Positions 41,524 to 49,833 of a stretch of 64,000 nucleotides of DNA are shown here, piece after piece. The notes under the pieces are model-generated. The model worked only from the letters and a program-made list of their open reading frames with translations, was not told where the DNA came from and made no database searches. Origin of the DNA: Christensenellaceae bacterium (lineage in GTDB: Bacteria; Bacillota; Clostridia; Christensenellales; Borkfalkiaceae); NCBI GenBank assembly GCA_948890655.1, contig CAQTYU010000007.1, positions 1 through 64,000 of the forward strand, read 5' to 3'. How positions within the stretch are numbered: the stretch's first letter is position 1; each line of letters starts with the position of its first letter. The position numbers were made by a program, and so were the translations under genes.

Positions 41524-43026
41524 TTAAAAACGCTTTAAAGGAACTGTTACCCTCCCGGCAACTTCTTTCGGGAGGGATAATTTTTGCAATAAAATCGCCG
41601 CGGCGAAAATTGCGAGGCTGAGTCCCCAGCCGAACCCTATTTGCGCCCACAAGGGATAATCCAGTCCGTCGATAAACAGCCGCACCGCCTCATATGCCGC
41701 AAGGGAAATAAGTACGGCGGGACTTACGAATTTTACCGAAATTTTAAAGAGTTTTTCAGGCATTTTAAGCCGCCCCGAAAATCGGTTTATTTCCTGCGGC
41801 AAATCCCGCGCTTTTTTGCTTCCGCCTATAATAAAACATTCGGCAACGCACATTAAAAGCACGTTGTAAAAATTTACGAAAACATCGGATATGCCAACTA
41901 AAAGCGCGGCTGCCGAAGTTGCGTAAACCAGGGATATCACGGCGCCAATCGCACAAACGCACAGCGTTACGCGCCGTTTTTTAAGGTTGAAACTTTCGGA
42001 AAATGGCACCAAAAACGCTTCCAGCATTGAAACCGCCGACTGTACTGCCATCATACACAGCGAGGCGTAAAACAGTATGCCTACCGCCGCGTTCAGCGCG
42101 GGGAAGTGCGATAAACGGCATATAGCCGCGGGGTAAACGGCAAACGCGGTTAAAATTCCGGACTGTCCGATTTTATCCTGCAGACCGCATCCGTACATAG
42201 TGGTGAACATAACAACCGAAGCCAGAACGCTCACGGCAAAGTCCGCGGCGGCGATTGCAAGCGAACATGAAAACACGTTGGTGCCTTCCGGCAGGCACGA
42301 ACCGAACGCCGGCATTATTCCCACGGCAACGGAAAGGGAGAAGAACACCTGTCCCAGCGCCGAAAGCCACAGTTCCGGGTTTGAAAACGCCGAAAAATCG
42401 GGCGTAAACAGCGCGCTTAAAGCTTCGCCCGCATTGGGGTATAAAAATCCGCGTCCGGCCATTAAAACCAGTAGCAGTACGGGTGCGGTTACGGTGAACT
42501 TAGCCGCTTTCGAAAGCGTGTCCGTTCCGCCGCTCAGGCACAAAAACATCAGTATCCAAGCAACTGCAATTCCACCCGCTACAAGCGGGGATATGCCCGA
42601 AATAACGCCGTCATCGCGTGCGGAAAGCACCTTGTCGAAAAAGTAACCGCTCACGTCCGCAAATCCTCCGGTACACAGCGGCGCGATTTTTACCGCCATA
42701 GTAATCAGCCATCCTGCCAGACCGGCGTATATCACTGCGGTAACCATAGAATTGACGCTCGAAGCCCAGCCGATTTTATCGCCGCCGTGCTTTAATTCTT
42801 TAAGACATTTCGGCGCGCCGCCCGCATATTTTCTGCCAAGCGCGATTTCCGCGTTTAACAGGGGCACGCCCAAAAAAACCAGCGCCGTAAGATAGACCAG
42901 GAGATACGCTCCGCCGCCGAATTTTGCGCAAAGTCCCGGAAAGCGCAAAGCGTTTCCAAGCCCGACTGCCGCGCCTACGCAGGTTAGAATAAAACTGCGC
43001 TTGTTCTTGAATTTCTGTTTAGCCAT
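41524..43026 (-). CDS. Neurotransmitter:sodium symporter (NSS) family transporter
   Basis: A 500-residue LeuT-fold transporter with about 12 helices. The N-terminus RSFILTCVGAAVGLGNALRFPGLCAKFGGGAYLLVYL matches helix 1 with the unwound Na-binding segment. Bacterial NSS proteins bring in amino acids (Trp, Leu, Met, Tyr) with Na+. The substrate cannot be read from the sequence. The gene converges on the RND gene; its last codons contain the RND terminator hairpin. Confidence 0.9.
   Translation of the reverse strand: MAKQKFKNKRSFILTCVGAAVGLGNALRFPGLCAKFGGGAYLLVYLTALVFLGVPLLNAEIALGRKYAGGAPKCLKELKHGGDKIGWASSVNSMVTAVIYAGLAGWLITMAVKIAPLCTGGFADVSGYFFDKVLSARDDGVISGISPLVAGGIAVAWILMFLCLSGGTDTLSKAAKFTVTAPVLLLVLMAGRGFLYPNAGEALSALFTPDFSAFSNPELWLSALGQVFFSLSVAVGIMPAFGSCLPEGTNVFSCSLAIAAADFAVSVLASVVMFTTMYGCGLQDKIGQSGILTAFAVYPAAICRLSHFPALNAAVGILFYASLCMMAVQSAVSMLEAFLVPFSESFNLKKRRVTLCVCAIGAVISLVYATSAAALLVGISDVFVNFYNVLLMCVAECFIIGGSKKARDLPQEINRFSGRLKMPEKLFKISVKFVSPAVLISLAAYEAVRLFIDGLDYPLWAQIGFGWGLSLAIFAAAILLQKLSLPKEVAGRVTVPLKRF
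41550..41576 (+). terminator. Terminator of the RND gene inside the NSS 3-prime end
   Basis: CCCTCCCG (41550-41557) pairs with CGGGAGGG (41569-41576), followed by ATAATTTTTG. It lies within the last codons of the convergent NSS gene. Confidence 0.6.
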
Positions 43027-43070
43027 ATTCTAACAATATTCGGTAAAACCTTAAAAAATCCGCAAAAGCG

Positions 43071-43099
43071 TTGTTATCTTAAACAAGTTGTGATACAAT
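43071..43099 (+). promoter_or_regulatory. Promoter of glyA
   Basis: TTGTTA (43071-43076), 17-bp spacer, TACAAT (43094-43099). Confidence 0.6.
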
Positions 43100-43151
43100 A
43101 TATAAAAACGGTTTAAAAACCGACCGCGGCGCTATGCCGGAAGGAATAAAA

Positions 43152-44402
43152 ATGATAGATATATCTTTAATCGAACAGACCGACCCCGAAATCGCGGAAG
43201 CCTTAAAAAAGGAGCTTTTCCGCCAGCAAAATAATATCGAACTTATTGCAAGCGAAAATTTCGTGTCCCCCGCGGTTATGGCTGCGGCGGGCAGTCACCT
43301 CACCAATAAATACGCCGAAGGCTATCCTGCGCACCGCTATTACGGCGGTTGCGGTTTTGTGGATATAGCCGAAGATTTGGCGCGCGACAGATTGAAGCAA
43401 CTTTTCGGTTGCGAATACTGTAACGTTCAGCCGCATTCGGGGGCAAGCGCAAATCTTGCGGTGTTGTTTGCAACCTGTCAGCCGGGCGATACCGTTATGG
43501 GTATGAATCTGGCGCACGGCGGGCATCTTTCGCACGGCTCGCCCGTAAATATTTCCGGCAAATACTTTAACATCGTGCCTTACGGAGTTAAAGAGGGCGA
43601 AGAAGTAATAGATTACGGCGAAATGGAAAAAATCGCAAAAGAGTGCAAGCCCAAAGTAATAATTTCGGGCGCGAGCGCTTATCCCCGCGTAATCGACTTC
43701 AAGCGTATACGCGAAATCTGCGACGAAGTCGGCGCCCTGATGTTTGTGGATATAGCTCATATCGCGGGGCTTGTTGCGGCGGGATTGCATCCCTCGCCCG
43801 TGCCCTATGCCGATTTTGTAACAACTACCACGCATAAAACCCTTCGCGGTCCCCGCGGCGGCGTAATCATGTGCAAAGAAGAGTGGGGCAAGGCGATAGA
43901 CAAAGCCGTGTTCCCCGGTACGCAGGGCGGACCGTTAATGCATATAATCGCGGCGAAGGCGGTCGCTTTTAAAGAGGCGCTTTCGCCCGAATTCAAAACT
44001 TATCAACGGCAAATAATCAAAAACGCGGCGGCAATGGCGCAGGAATTTAACGCCCGCGGCGTTAAAATGGTTTCGGGCGGAACGGATAACCACCTTGTTC
44101 TTTTGAACTTAACCGATAAAAACATTACCGGCAAAGAGCTTGAAAAGCTGTTAGATGAAGTTCACATAACCGTCAACAAAAACGCAATTCCATTCGATAC
44201 CCAAAAGCCGTTTGTTACTTCGGGCATAAGAATAGGAACGCCCGCAATGACCTCGCGCGGAATGAAAGAGCCTGAAGCCCGCAAAATAGCGGGGCTTATT
44301 GCCGGCGTTATCGAAGAGCGCGAGTCGGCTGCGGAACACGTTAAGGCGGAGGTTGCCGCGCTCTGTAAGGCGTTTCCCCTTTATGCGGATTGCGTAAAAT
44401 AA
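43152..44402 (+). CDS. glyA: Serine hydroxymethyltransferase
   Basis: A 416-residue PLP enzyme that converts serine and tetrahydrofolate to glycine and methylene-THF. Family blocks: LIASENFVSPAVMAAAGSHLTNKYAEGYP, RYYGGCGFVDIAE, NVQPHSGASANLAV, and the PLP Lys in TTTTHKTLRGPRGGVI. AAGGAA (43141-43146) lies before this ATG; a longer frame from 43134 lacks a site. Followed by a 4-bp gap and a small DUF4279-like gene. Confidence 0.97.
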   Translation: MIDISLIEQTDPEIAEALKKELFRQQNNIELIASENFVSPAVMAAAGSHLTNKYAEGYPAHRYYGGCGFVDIAEDLARDRLKQLFGCEYCNVQPHSGASANLAVLFATCQPGDTVMGMNLAHGGHLSHGSPVNISGKYFNIVPYGVKEGEEVIDYGEMEKIAKECKPKVIISGASAYPRVIDFKRIREICDEVGALMFVDIAHIAGLVAAGLHPSPVPYADFVTTTTHKTLRGPRGGVIMCKEEWGKAIDKAVFPGTQGGPLMHIIAAKAVAFKEALSPEFKTYQRQIIKNAAAMAQEFNARGVKMVSGGTDNHLVLLNLTDKNITGKELEKLLDEVHITVNKNAIPFDTQKPFVTSGIRIGTPAMTSRGMKEPEARKIAGLIAGVIEERESAAEHVKAEVAALCKAFPLYADCVK

Positions 44403-44405
44403 ATT

Positions 44406-44849
44406 ATGGAAAAACACGAGTGCAGAACTTATTTTTCGCTGAATTTCGATTTTGATATAAAAAAGAACGCCGGTCTTTTAAAGAAACGGCGCGACTGCGA
44501 GCCCGAAGAAATAGGCATTTTAAATAAGAAAGAGGCGGAAGTGGCGGTTATTAAAGCCTTTGGTATAATTCCCGAATGGAAGCGGCACAGATTTGTTTTG
44601 GGGTTTAACGAAAATTATAACGTTGACGTAAACGAAATGCTGCGCGTAACGTTAAAGGACTTGTTTGGCAAGGAAGAACAAATAAAAAAGCTTAAAAAAG
44701 AGTTTCCGCTTTCGGCAATCCTTGAAATAGTGCCCGTTATCGCAAGTAATTCAAACGAGCCCAACCAGTATCTTTCGTTGGAAAGAGATATAATTGAGTT
44801 TTTGTATAAATCAGAAACGGATATCGATTTGGATTATTACGTGGTTTAA
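44406..44849 (+). CDS. DUF4279-like protein
   Basis: A 147-residue soluble protein with the general DUF4279 order: CRTYFSLNFDFDIKKNAGLL at the N-terminus and SLERDIIEFLYKSETDIDLDYYVV at the C-terminus, where family members end in a strand of the form D-x-D-x-Y. Function unknown. It starts 4 bp after glyA without a clear ribosome site, so translation may be coupled to glyA. Confidence 0.5.
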   Translation: MEKHECRTYFSLNFDFDIKKNAGLLKKRRDCEPEEIGILNKKEAEVAVIKAFGIIPEWKRHRFVLGFNENYNVDVNEMLRVTLKDLFGKEEQIKKLKKEFPLSAILEIVPVIASNSNEPNQYLSLERDIIEFLYKSETDIDLDYYVV

Positions 44850-44895
44850 CGGTTTTGTGTTAAAGAGCAAAAACGGAAACGCCCTGAAAAAATTC

Positions 44896-44924
44896 TTGAC
44901 AAAGCTTTTATTACACAATATAAT
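44896..44924 (+). promoter_or_regulatory. Promoter of the ribU riboswitch
   Basis: TTGACA (44896-44901), 17-bp spacer, TATAAT (44919-44924): perfect consensus. Confidence 0.9.
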
Positions 44925-44943
44925 GTAAATACAATTTAAAGTT

Positions 44944-45066
44944 ATTCTTTGGGGCGGGGTGCAATTCCCCACCGGCAGTAAAGTCTGCGAAGAACGTGTT
45001 TTATACGCGTTCCCGAACGGGTGAAATTCCCGTACCGACGGTATAGTCCGGATGATAAAAGAATTT
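44944..45066 (+). promoter_or_regulatory. FMN riboswitch (RFN element)
   Basis: The conserved blocks are all present: GGGGCGGGGTGCAATTCCCC, ACCGGCAGTA, AGTCTGCGA, CGGGTGAAATTCCCGTACCGACGGTATAGTC split over 45010-45045, and CCGGATGATAAAAGA at the 3-prime side pairing with the 5-prime TTCTTTGGGG arm. It binds FMN. A terminator follows, so high FMN should stop transcription of ribU. Confidence 0.97.
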
Positions 45067-45091
45067 TAAGCGGTTACAATCGTTTTTATTT

Positions 45092-45118
45092 CGCTCCGAA
45101 TTTTCGGGGCGTTTTTTT
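45092..45118 (+). terminator. Riboswitch-controlled terminator
   Basis: CGCTCCGA (45092-45099) with TCGGGGCG (45104-45111, one G-U pair) and seven T: the expression platform of the FMN riboswitch. Confidence 0.88.
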
Positions 45119-45157
45119 CAAAGAACGGCTTTAAAAATAAAATTTTAAGGAGTTTTT

Positions 45158-45916
45158 ATGGAAAAAGAGACAATTCCCGCGGAAGCTGCGGAAGAGGAGA
45201 TTGCAAGGGAGGAAACAGCCGTTTCTCAGACGGCGGAACCGGAAGCGACGGAAGAACAAGTTCGGTCGGTTCAGGCTCAACGGACGTACGCAAATAAGAA
45301 AAATGCAAAGGAAGTTTTCAAAAATTATTTTTCCGCAACCCGTATAGCTTACATTGCGGTTTTCACGGCTCTGTCGCTGGCGTTAAGGTTTTTGCAATTC
45401 GTGATTTTGCCGTCAACGCCGGTTTCGTTTCTAAAGTTCGATTTTTCCGACGTGTTCGTGCTTATCGGCGGTTATGCTCTCGGGCCCGTTGCAGGAAGCG
45501 TAATTCTTGTGTTGAAAGAAGTATTTTACGGCGTAATTCACGGCTCCTCATCTATGTATGTGGGCGAGCTTGCAAACATTCTTACAACCTTGCCCATGCT
45601 TTTAATAACTTCGGTTTTATACAAAAAGCACAAGGGAATCAAATCCGTTTTAATATTTATGGCTGTTGCAAGCCTTGTGCGCGTAGCGTGCAGTTTCCCC
45701 ATAAACTGGCTTTTGAACTTTCCCGCGTTTTGTGCGTTCGACTGGAACAAAGGTATGGATATGTTTATGCTCAACTGGCATTGGGTAACTTTGTTCAATC
45801 TTATAAAAACCGCTATTCTTGCGGTGGTAACGTTGCTTGTATACAAGCCGCTTTCCCGCCTTGTTAAGCTTACGAACGAAAAGTTCGATAATTTAAAGAA
45901 AAAGAAAAAAGCATAA
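45158..45916 (+). CDS. ribU: Riboflavin ECF transporter S component
   Basis: A 252-residue membrane protein. Residues 1-60 are an unusual Glu/Ala-rich acidic extension. The ECF S-component fold follows, starting TRIAYIAVFTALSLALRFLQFVILPSTPVSFLKFDFSDVFVLIGGYALGPVAGSV, with about six helices; the FLKFDFSDVF segment is typical of RibU. It captures riboflavin outside and works with the shared ECF energising module, not encoded here. The FMN riboswitch upstream supports the substrate. GGAG lies 7 nt before ATG. Confidence 0.93.
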   Translation: MEKETIPAEAAEEEIAREETAVSQTAEPEATEEQVRSVQAQRTYANKKNAKEVFKNYFSATRIAYIAVFTALSLALRFLQFVILPSTPVSFLKFDFSDVFVLIGGYALGPVAGSVILVLKEVFYGVIHGSSSMYVGELANILTTLPMLLITSVLYKKHKGIKSVLIFMAVASLVRVACSFPINWLLNFPAFCAFDWNKGMDMFMLNWHWVTLFNLIKTAILAVVTLLVYKPLSRLVKLTNEKFDNLKKKKKA

Positions 45917-45922
45917 ATTTCG

Positions 45923-45953
45923 GCGCCCGCAGTCAACTGCGGGCGCTGTTTTT
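45923..45953 (+). terminator. Intrinsic terminator after ribU
   Basis: GCGCCCGCAG (45923-45932), loop TCAA, CTGCGGGCGC (45937-45946), TGTTTTTTT. Confidence 0.95.
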
Positions 45954-46020
45954 TTAATTAAAACGCGTTACAATTGACATTTTTTGAAAAAAATATAACT
46001 CAATTTTCACAATTTTTTAA

Positions 46021-46049
46021 TTGAATTACCGTCGTTTACATGTTACAAT
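46021..46049 (+). promoter_or_regulatory. Promoter of the protease lipoprotein
   Basis: TTGAAT (46021-46026), 17-bp spacer, TACAAT (46044-46049). Confidence 0.55.
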
Positions 46050-46081
46050 AATTAAAAAAATCAAAAAGAAACGGTAAATTT

Positions 46082-47581
46082 ATGAAAAAGCCAGTTAAAA
46101 TTTTAACCGCAATAATCGCCGCTTTTGTGCTCGCAATCGCATTCGTATTTGCCGGTTGCGGCGGAACGCACGTCACTTCAATCGAAAAAACCTCCGAAAA
46201 CGGTGAAACGGACACGTTTACGGTATATTATTCCGACGGAACAAGTTACGATTTTACCGTAACCAACGGAAAAGACGGTTCCAACGGCAAGGACGGAGAG
46301 GACGGAAAGGGCGTGACTGCCGCCGACCTTTACGCAGAATATTTAAAGCAAACCGGAGAAAACATAACTTACGCCGAGTTTCTTAAAAAATATCTTACGT
46401 TTACCGAGGACGTTTCGTCGTCCGTAGCGCAGTGCCTTAATTCCGCAATGAAAGTTTACACCGAATTTGTGGAAACAAAAAATTACGGTTCGGTATACAG
46501 ACCGTCGTACGTTTCCGAAACGGCAATTTACACCGGTTCCGCAGTCATTTGGGAAATCGAAGAGTCTGCGGACGGTTACGCCTATTTGGTGACCAACTAC
46601 CACGTAATTTACGATAGCAAGGCCGACGTGGAGTTAAACGGCGGAATGACGGCGCGGCAGGTTTATTGCTATCTTTACGGCAGCGAGGACACTCCCGTGC
46701 AAAAGGAAACGGGCAGAACGGACAGTAACGGAAACCCGATTTACGAAACGGACGAAAACGGCTGCATAGTTTACGATTACGGCGATTACGGTGTAAAATG
46801 CGATATCGTCGGCGGTTCAATCGAAAAGGATTTGGCGGTTCTCCGTGCAAAAACTTCCGAATTAAAGAATATCAATCCCGATATCAAGGCGGTTAAGCTT
46901 GCCGAAGATTATTACGTGGGCGAAACCGCAATAGCGATAGGCAATCCTGAAAACGAGGGAATAAGCGTAACCAAAGGCGTTGTCAGCGTTGACAACGAGT
47001 ATATAACTCTCTCAATCGACGGCACAAAGCGCGCTTACCGCTCGATAAGAATGGATACGGCTCTCTACGGCGGCAATTCGGGCGGCGGGCTTTTTAACGC
47101 CGAAGGCAAACTTATCGGCATCTGCAACGCGGGCGACAGCACAGACCAGAACATAAACTATGCAATTCCTCTCGATATTGTCAAGGGAACCGTCGGCAAC
47201 ATTTTATACTATTTTAACGATAACGGCAAAACGGAACCGGTTAAGCCCGGCATAATTACGTTGGGTATAACCGTTTTAGGCGCAAATTCCAGATACGTAT
47301 ACGACCCCGCCGCGGGATACGGCAAAATTTACGAGGACGTAACGATAAACGAAGTTACAGTAAATTCCATTGCGGAAGGCTTCGGTCTCTCGGGCGGAGA
47401 TATAATAAAAAGTCTTATAATAAACGGCAAAGAGTACGCAATATCCCGCACTTTTACTGTTTCAGACCTGATTTTGACAATGCGCGCAGGCGATAACCTT
47501 TCGGTTAAATATCTTAGGGAGGGAACTGAAAAAACGACTGAAAATTACGTTTTGCAGACGCGTGATTTCAAAGCACTTTAA
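46082..47581 (+). CDS. Trypsin-like (S1C/DegP-type) lipoprotein
   Basis: A 499-residue lipoprotein (lipobox FVFAGC, Cys25). Residues about 60-80 have a short collagen-like run (GKDGSNGKDGEDGKG). The protease domain has His in VTNYHVIYD (near 178), Asp in EKDLAVLRAK, and Ser in YGGNSGGGLFN. A PDZ-like domain is at the C-terminus (SIAEGFGLSGGDIIKSLIING). It should cut or check unfolded proteins outside the membrane. Single gene with own promoter and terminator. The ribosome site is poor. Confidence 0.85.
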   Translation: MKKPVKILTAIIAAFVLAIAFVFAGCGGTHVTSIEKTSENGETDTFTVYYSDGTSYDFTVTNGKDGSNGKDGEDGKGVTAADLYAEYLKQTGENITYAEFLKKYLTFTEDVSSSVAQCLNSAMKVYTEFVETKNYGSVYRPSYVSETAIYTGSAVIWEIEESADGYAYLVTNYHVIYDSKADVELNGGMTARQVYCYLYGSEDTPVQKETGRTDSNGNPIYETDENGCIVYDYGDYGVKCDIVGGSIEKDLAVLRAKTSELKNINPDIKAVKLAEDYYVGETAIAIGNPENEGISVTKGVVSVDNEYITLSIDGTKRAYRSIRMDTALYGGNSGGGLFNAEGKLIGICNAGDSTDQNINYAIPLDIVKGTVGNILYYFNDNGKTEPVKPGIITLGITVLGANSRYVYDPAAGYGKIYEDVTINEVTVNSIAEGFGLSGGDIIKSLIINGKEYAISRTFTVSDLILTMRAGDNLSVKYLREGTEKTTENYVLQTRDFKAL

Positions 47582-47598
47582 AAATATAAAGCAAATTG

Positions 47599-47627
47599 TA
47601 AGCGCCTTTTCAAGGCGCTTAATTTTT
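47599..47627 (+). terminator. Intrinsic terminator
   Basis: TAAGCGCCTT (47599-47608), loop TTC, AAGGCGCTTA (47612-47621), then a T-run. Confidence 0.9.
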
Positions 47628-47638
47628 TAGTAAAACGC

Positions 47639-47667
47639 TTGTAAAAATTACTGCGTTATGCTAAAAT
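47639..47667 (+). promoter_or_regulatory. Promoter of the tsaE operon
   Basis: TTGTAA (47639-47644), 17-bp spacer, TAAAAT (47662-47667). ATG is 12 nt after the -10, so the leader would be about 5 nt with no ribosome site. Confidence 0.6.
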
Positions 47668-47679
47668 AGCGTTGTTATT

Positions 47680-48084
47680 ATGGCGGAATTTATTTCGGAA
47701 TCTCCCGGCGAAACTTTTAAGTTCGGCGAGGGGTACTCAAAAAATTTAAAAGCCGGAGACGTGATTGTCTTAAACGGCGAAATGGGCGCGGGCAAAACCG
47801 TTTTTTGCAAGGGCGTGGCAAAAGGGCTTGGCATAACTGAAGAAGTTTTAAGCCCCACGTATGCCTATATGAACGATTACGGCGGAAAGCTTTACCATTT
47901 CGACTGTTACCGTTTAAGTTGCGGTGAACAGGCTGAAGCTTTGGGGCTGTGCGATTATTTTTACGCCGGCGGTATCTGCATAATAGAGTGGGCGGAAAAT
48001 ATTAAAAACGTTCTGCCGGAAAATTATAAAAAGGTTACCATACAAAAAACGGGAGAGGACAAACGCAAAATAATTTATGAATAA
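47680..48084 (+). CDS. tsaE: tRNA t6A synthesis ATPase TsaE
   Basis: A 134-residue ATPase required for threonylcarbamoyl-adenosine at position 37 of ANN-reading tRNAs. Walker A is NGEMGAGKTVFCKG, followed by SPTYAYMNDYGGKLYHFDCYRL and IIEWAENI (Walker B region). The 3-prime end overlaps tsaB by 8 bp. It works with TsaB and TsaD; TsaD is not in the window. Confidence 0.95.
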   Translation: MAEFISESPGETFKFGEGYSKNLKAGDVIVLNGEMGAGKTVFCKGVAKGLGITEEVLSPTYAYMNDYGGKLYHFDCYRLSCGEQAEALGLCDYFYAGGICIIEWAENIKNVLPENYKKVTIQKTGEDKRKIIYE

Positions 48085-48700
48085 TTTTCTGGCGATAGAC
48101 ACGTCTTCGGTACATTTAACCGTGCTTGCTCAAAAAGACGGAAAAACGGCGTTAAGGTTTATTCCCGATTGCGCTATGCGCCACTCTACGGAACTTATGG
48201 GCGAAATAGAAAAGGCGCTTGAAGAAGTAAATTTAACACCAGCCGAATGCGGTTTTTTTGCGGCGGTTACCGGACCCGGGTCGTTTACCGGAATACGTAT
48301 TGGAATTTCCGCGGTAAAAGGCTTTGCGCTTGCAACAAGTAAACCGCTTTTGGGCGTAACCGCATTCGATATGATTGCATATAATGTGGCAAGCGAAAAT
48401 TTTTGCGCGGTAATAGACGCCGCGCACGCGCACTACTACGTATGCGGTTACGGCAAAGATAAAAAATTAACTTTAAATCCCTGTTATTTAAATGCGGAAG
48501 AAGTGGAAAAATTAAATTGTCCTCTTTTCGGTTTCGAGGATTTACCGCTTAAAAATTACGTCGGACTCAACGTAAAAAATTGTTTATACCCCGCAATATG
48601 TGCTAAAGAATGCGATTTGACTGAAGATATTTCCGCCGTGTACGTAAGAAAAAGTCAGGCGGAGGAGGCAAGACTTGCAAATAAGAAAGTGGGAATTTAA
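48077..48700 (+). CDS. tsaB: tRNA t6A synthesis protein TsaB
   Basis: A 207-residue ASKHA-fold protein, the inactive partner of TsaD. FLAIDTSSVHLTVLAQKDGK starts it and GPGSFTGIRIGISAVKGFALA is the hallmark. It forms the scaffold between TsaD and TsaE. Overlaps tsaE by 8 bp and rimI by 26 bp. Confidence 0.95.
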   Translation: MNNFLAIDTSSVHLTVLAQKDGKTALRFIPDCAMRHSTELMGEIEKALEEVNLTPAECGFFAAVTGPGSFTGIRIGISAVKGFALATSKPLLGVTAFDMIAYNVASENFCAVIDAAHAHYYVCGYGKDKKLTLNPCYLNAEEVEKLNCPLFGFEDLPLKNYVGLNVKNCLYPAICAKECDLTEDISAVYVRKSQAEEARLANKKVGI

Positions 48701-49109
48701 AGATATTCTCAAAATTTCCGAAATGGAAAAGGAGTGCTTTCCAAAAGAACCGTGGAGTTATCAGATGCTCGTTTCCGGTTTTGAAAGCGAAAGTTTTTGC
48801 GGCGTTCTGTGCGAGGACGGAGGAGAAATTGCCGGCTATGGAGGAATAACGGTGACCGCAGACAGCGCGGATATCGATAATATTGCCGTATCCGAAGTTT
48901 ACCGCGGCGGCGGAATGGGCACGGCAATTTTAACCGAACTCGTAAAAGAAGCGCAGGCGCGCGGTGCAAAAAAAGTTTTTCTCGAAGTCCGCGTTTCCAA
49001 TTCCGACGCAATGAAACTGTATCTTAAAAACGGCTTTAAAGGCGTTTACGCGCGTTCGCGCTATTATTCAGACGGCGAAGACGCTCTTGTTATGGTAAAG
49101 GAGTTGTAA
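48675..49109 (+). CDS. rimI: Ribosomal protein S18-alanine N-acetyltransferase-like (RimI)
   Basis: A 144-residue GNAT enzyme. IDNIAVSEVYRGGGMGTAILTELVKEAQARGAKKVFLEVRVSNSDAMKLYLKNGFKGVYARSRYY is split across the acetyl-CoA loop (RGGGMG) and the RimI-typical NxxAxxLYxxxGF motif. It begins with TTG; GGAGGAGG at 48660-48667 gives the right spacing. It sits with tsaE and tsaB in the common bacterial order. Confidence 0.88.
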   Translation: MQIRKWEFKDILKISEMEKECFPKEPWSYQMLVSGFESESFCGVLCEDGGEIAGYGGITVTADSADIDNIAVSEVYRGGGMGTAILTELVKEAQARGAKKVFLEVRVSNSDAMKLYLKNGFKGVYARSRYYSDGEDALVMVKEL

Positions 49110-49110
49110 T

Positions 49111-49833
49111 ATTTTATTAAACGGTAAATTCGTATCCTTTGAAAGGCGCGGGCGCGGAAAAGACGTGCTTATGTTGCACGGATACGGCTCAAAAAAGGAG
49201 AGCTTTTACTACCAGATAAATTTTCTTTCGCAAAATTACAGAGTAACCGCGGTTGATTTTCCCGCATTCGGCGCAAGCGAAGCGCCGGACGGCGCCTGGT
49301 CTGTCGGCGATTATGCGGACTGGCTTGAAAAATTTATTAAAATTTCCGGACTTGAAAAACCGCATATTCTTGCTCATTCTTTCGGGGCAAGGGTGGCAAT
49401 AAAACTGCTTTCCCAACGTCCCGAGCTTTGCGGCAGATTGATAATAACCGGCGGCGCAGGGATTGTTAAACCGCGTTCGCCGCAATATATAAGGCGGGTA
49501 AAGCGTTACCGCATTGCAAAAAAATTCTTTCCGCGTTTTGCTGAAAAGCATTTCGGAAGCGAAGAATATAAAAATCTCTCTCCGGTTATGAAGGAGAGTT
49601 ACAAAAAAATCGTAAACGAAGACTTAAAGGAATTCGCCAAAAAAATTCCCAACAAAACCCTTCTTGTATACGGCAAAGACGATACTGTTACCCCCGCAAA
49701 CGAAGAGGGTGAAATCTTTTCCGAACTCATTGAAAACAGCAGGCTGGTTACAATCGACGGCGGACATTTCGCCTTTTCGGAATATCCGCAAAATTTCAAT
49801 GCAATCATATCACAATTTTTATCGGAGACATAA
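49111..49833 (+). CDS. Alpha/beta hydrolase, likely ATT start
   Basis: An alpha/beta-fold hydrolase: oxyanion loop LMLHGYGSKKE, nucleophile elbow LAHSFGARVA (Ser), acid in VYGKDDTVTP, and His in DGGHFAF. The only standard start is GTG at 49165, but this drops the first strands. In frame, codons from 49111 read ATT-TTA-TTA-AAC-GGT and give LLNGKFVSFERRGRGKDVLMLHG, the expected first beta-hairpin. AAAGGAG (49097-49103) is spaced 7 nt from ATT and has no other start to serve. I therefore favour AUU initiation, 240 residues. It lies 1 bp after rimI and overlaps the MurF-like gene. Substrate unknown. Confidence 0.7.
   Translation: MLLNGKFVSFERRGRGKDVLMLHGYGSKKESFYYQINFLSQNYRVTAVDFPAFGASEAPDGAWSVGDYADWLEKFIKISGLEKPHILAHSFGARVAIKLLSQRPELCGRLIITGGAGIVKPRSPQYIRRVKRYRIAKKFFPRFAEKHFGSEEYKNLSPVMKESYKKIVNEDLKEFAKKIPNKTLLVYGKDDTVTPANEEGEIFSELIENSRLVTIDGGHFAFSEYPQNFNAIISQFLSET

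Noticed and set aside
45010..45060. Repeat element in the ribU leader
   Set aside because: The inverted segments are the conserved helices of the FMN riboswitch.
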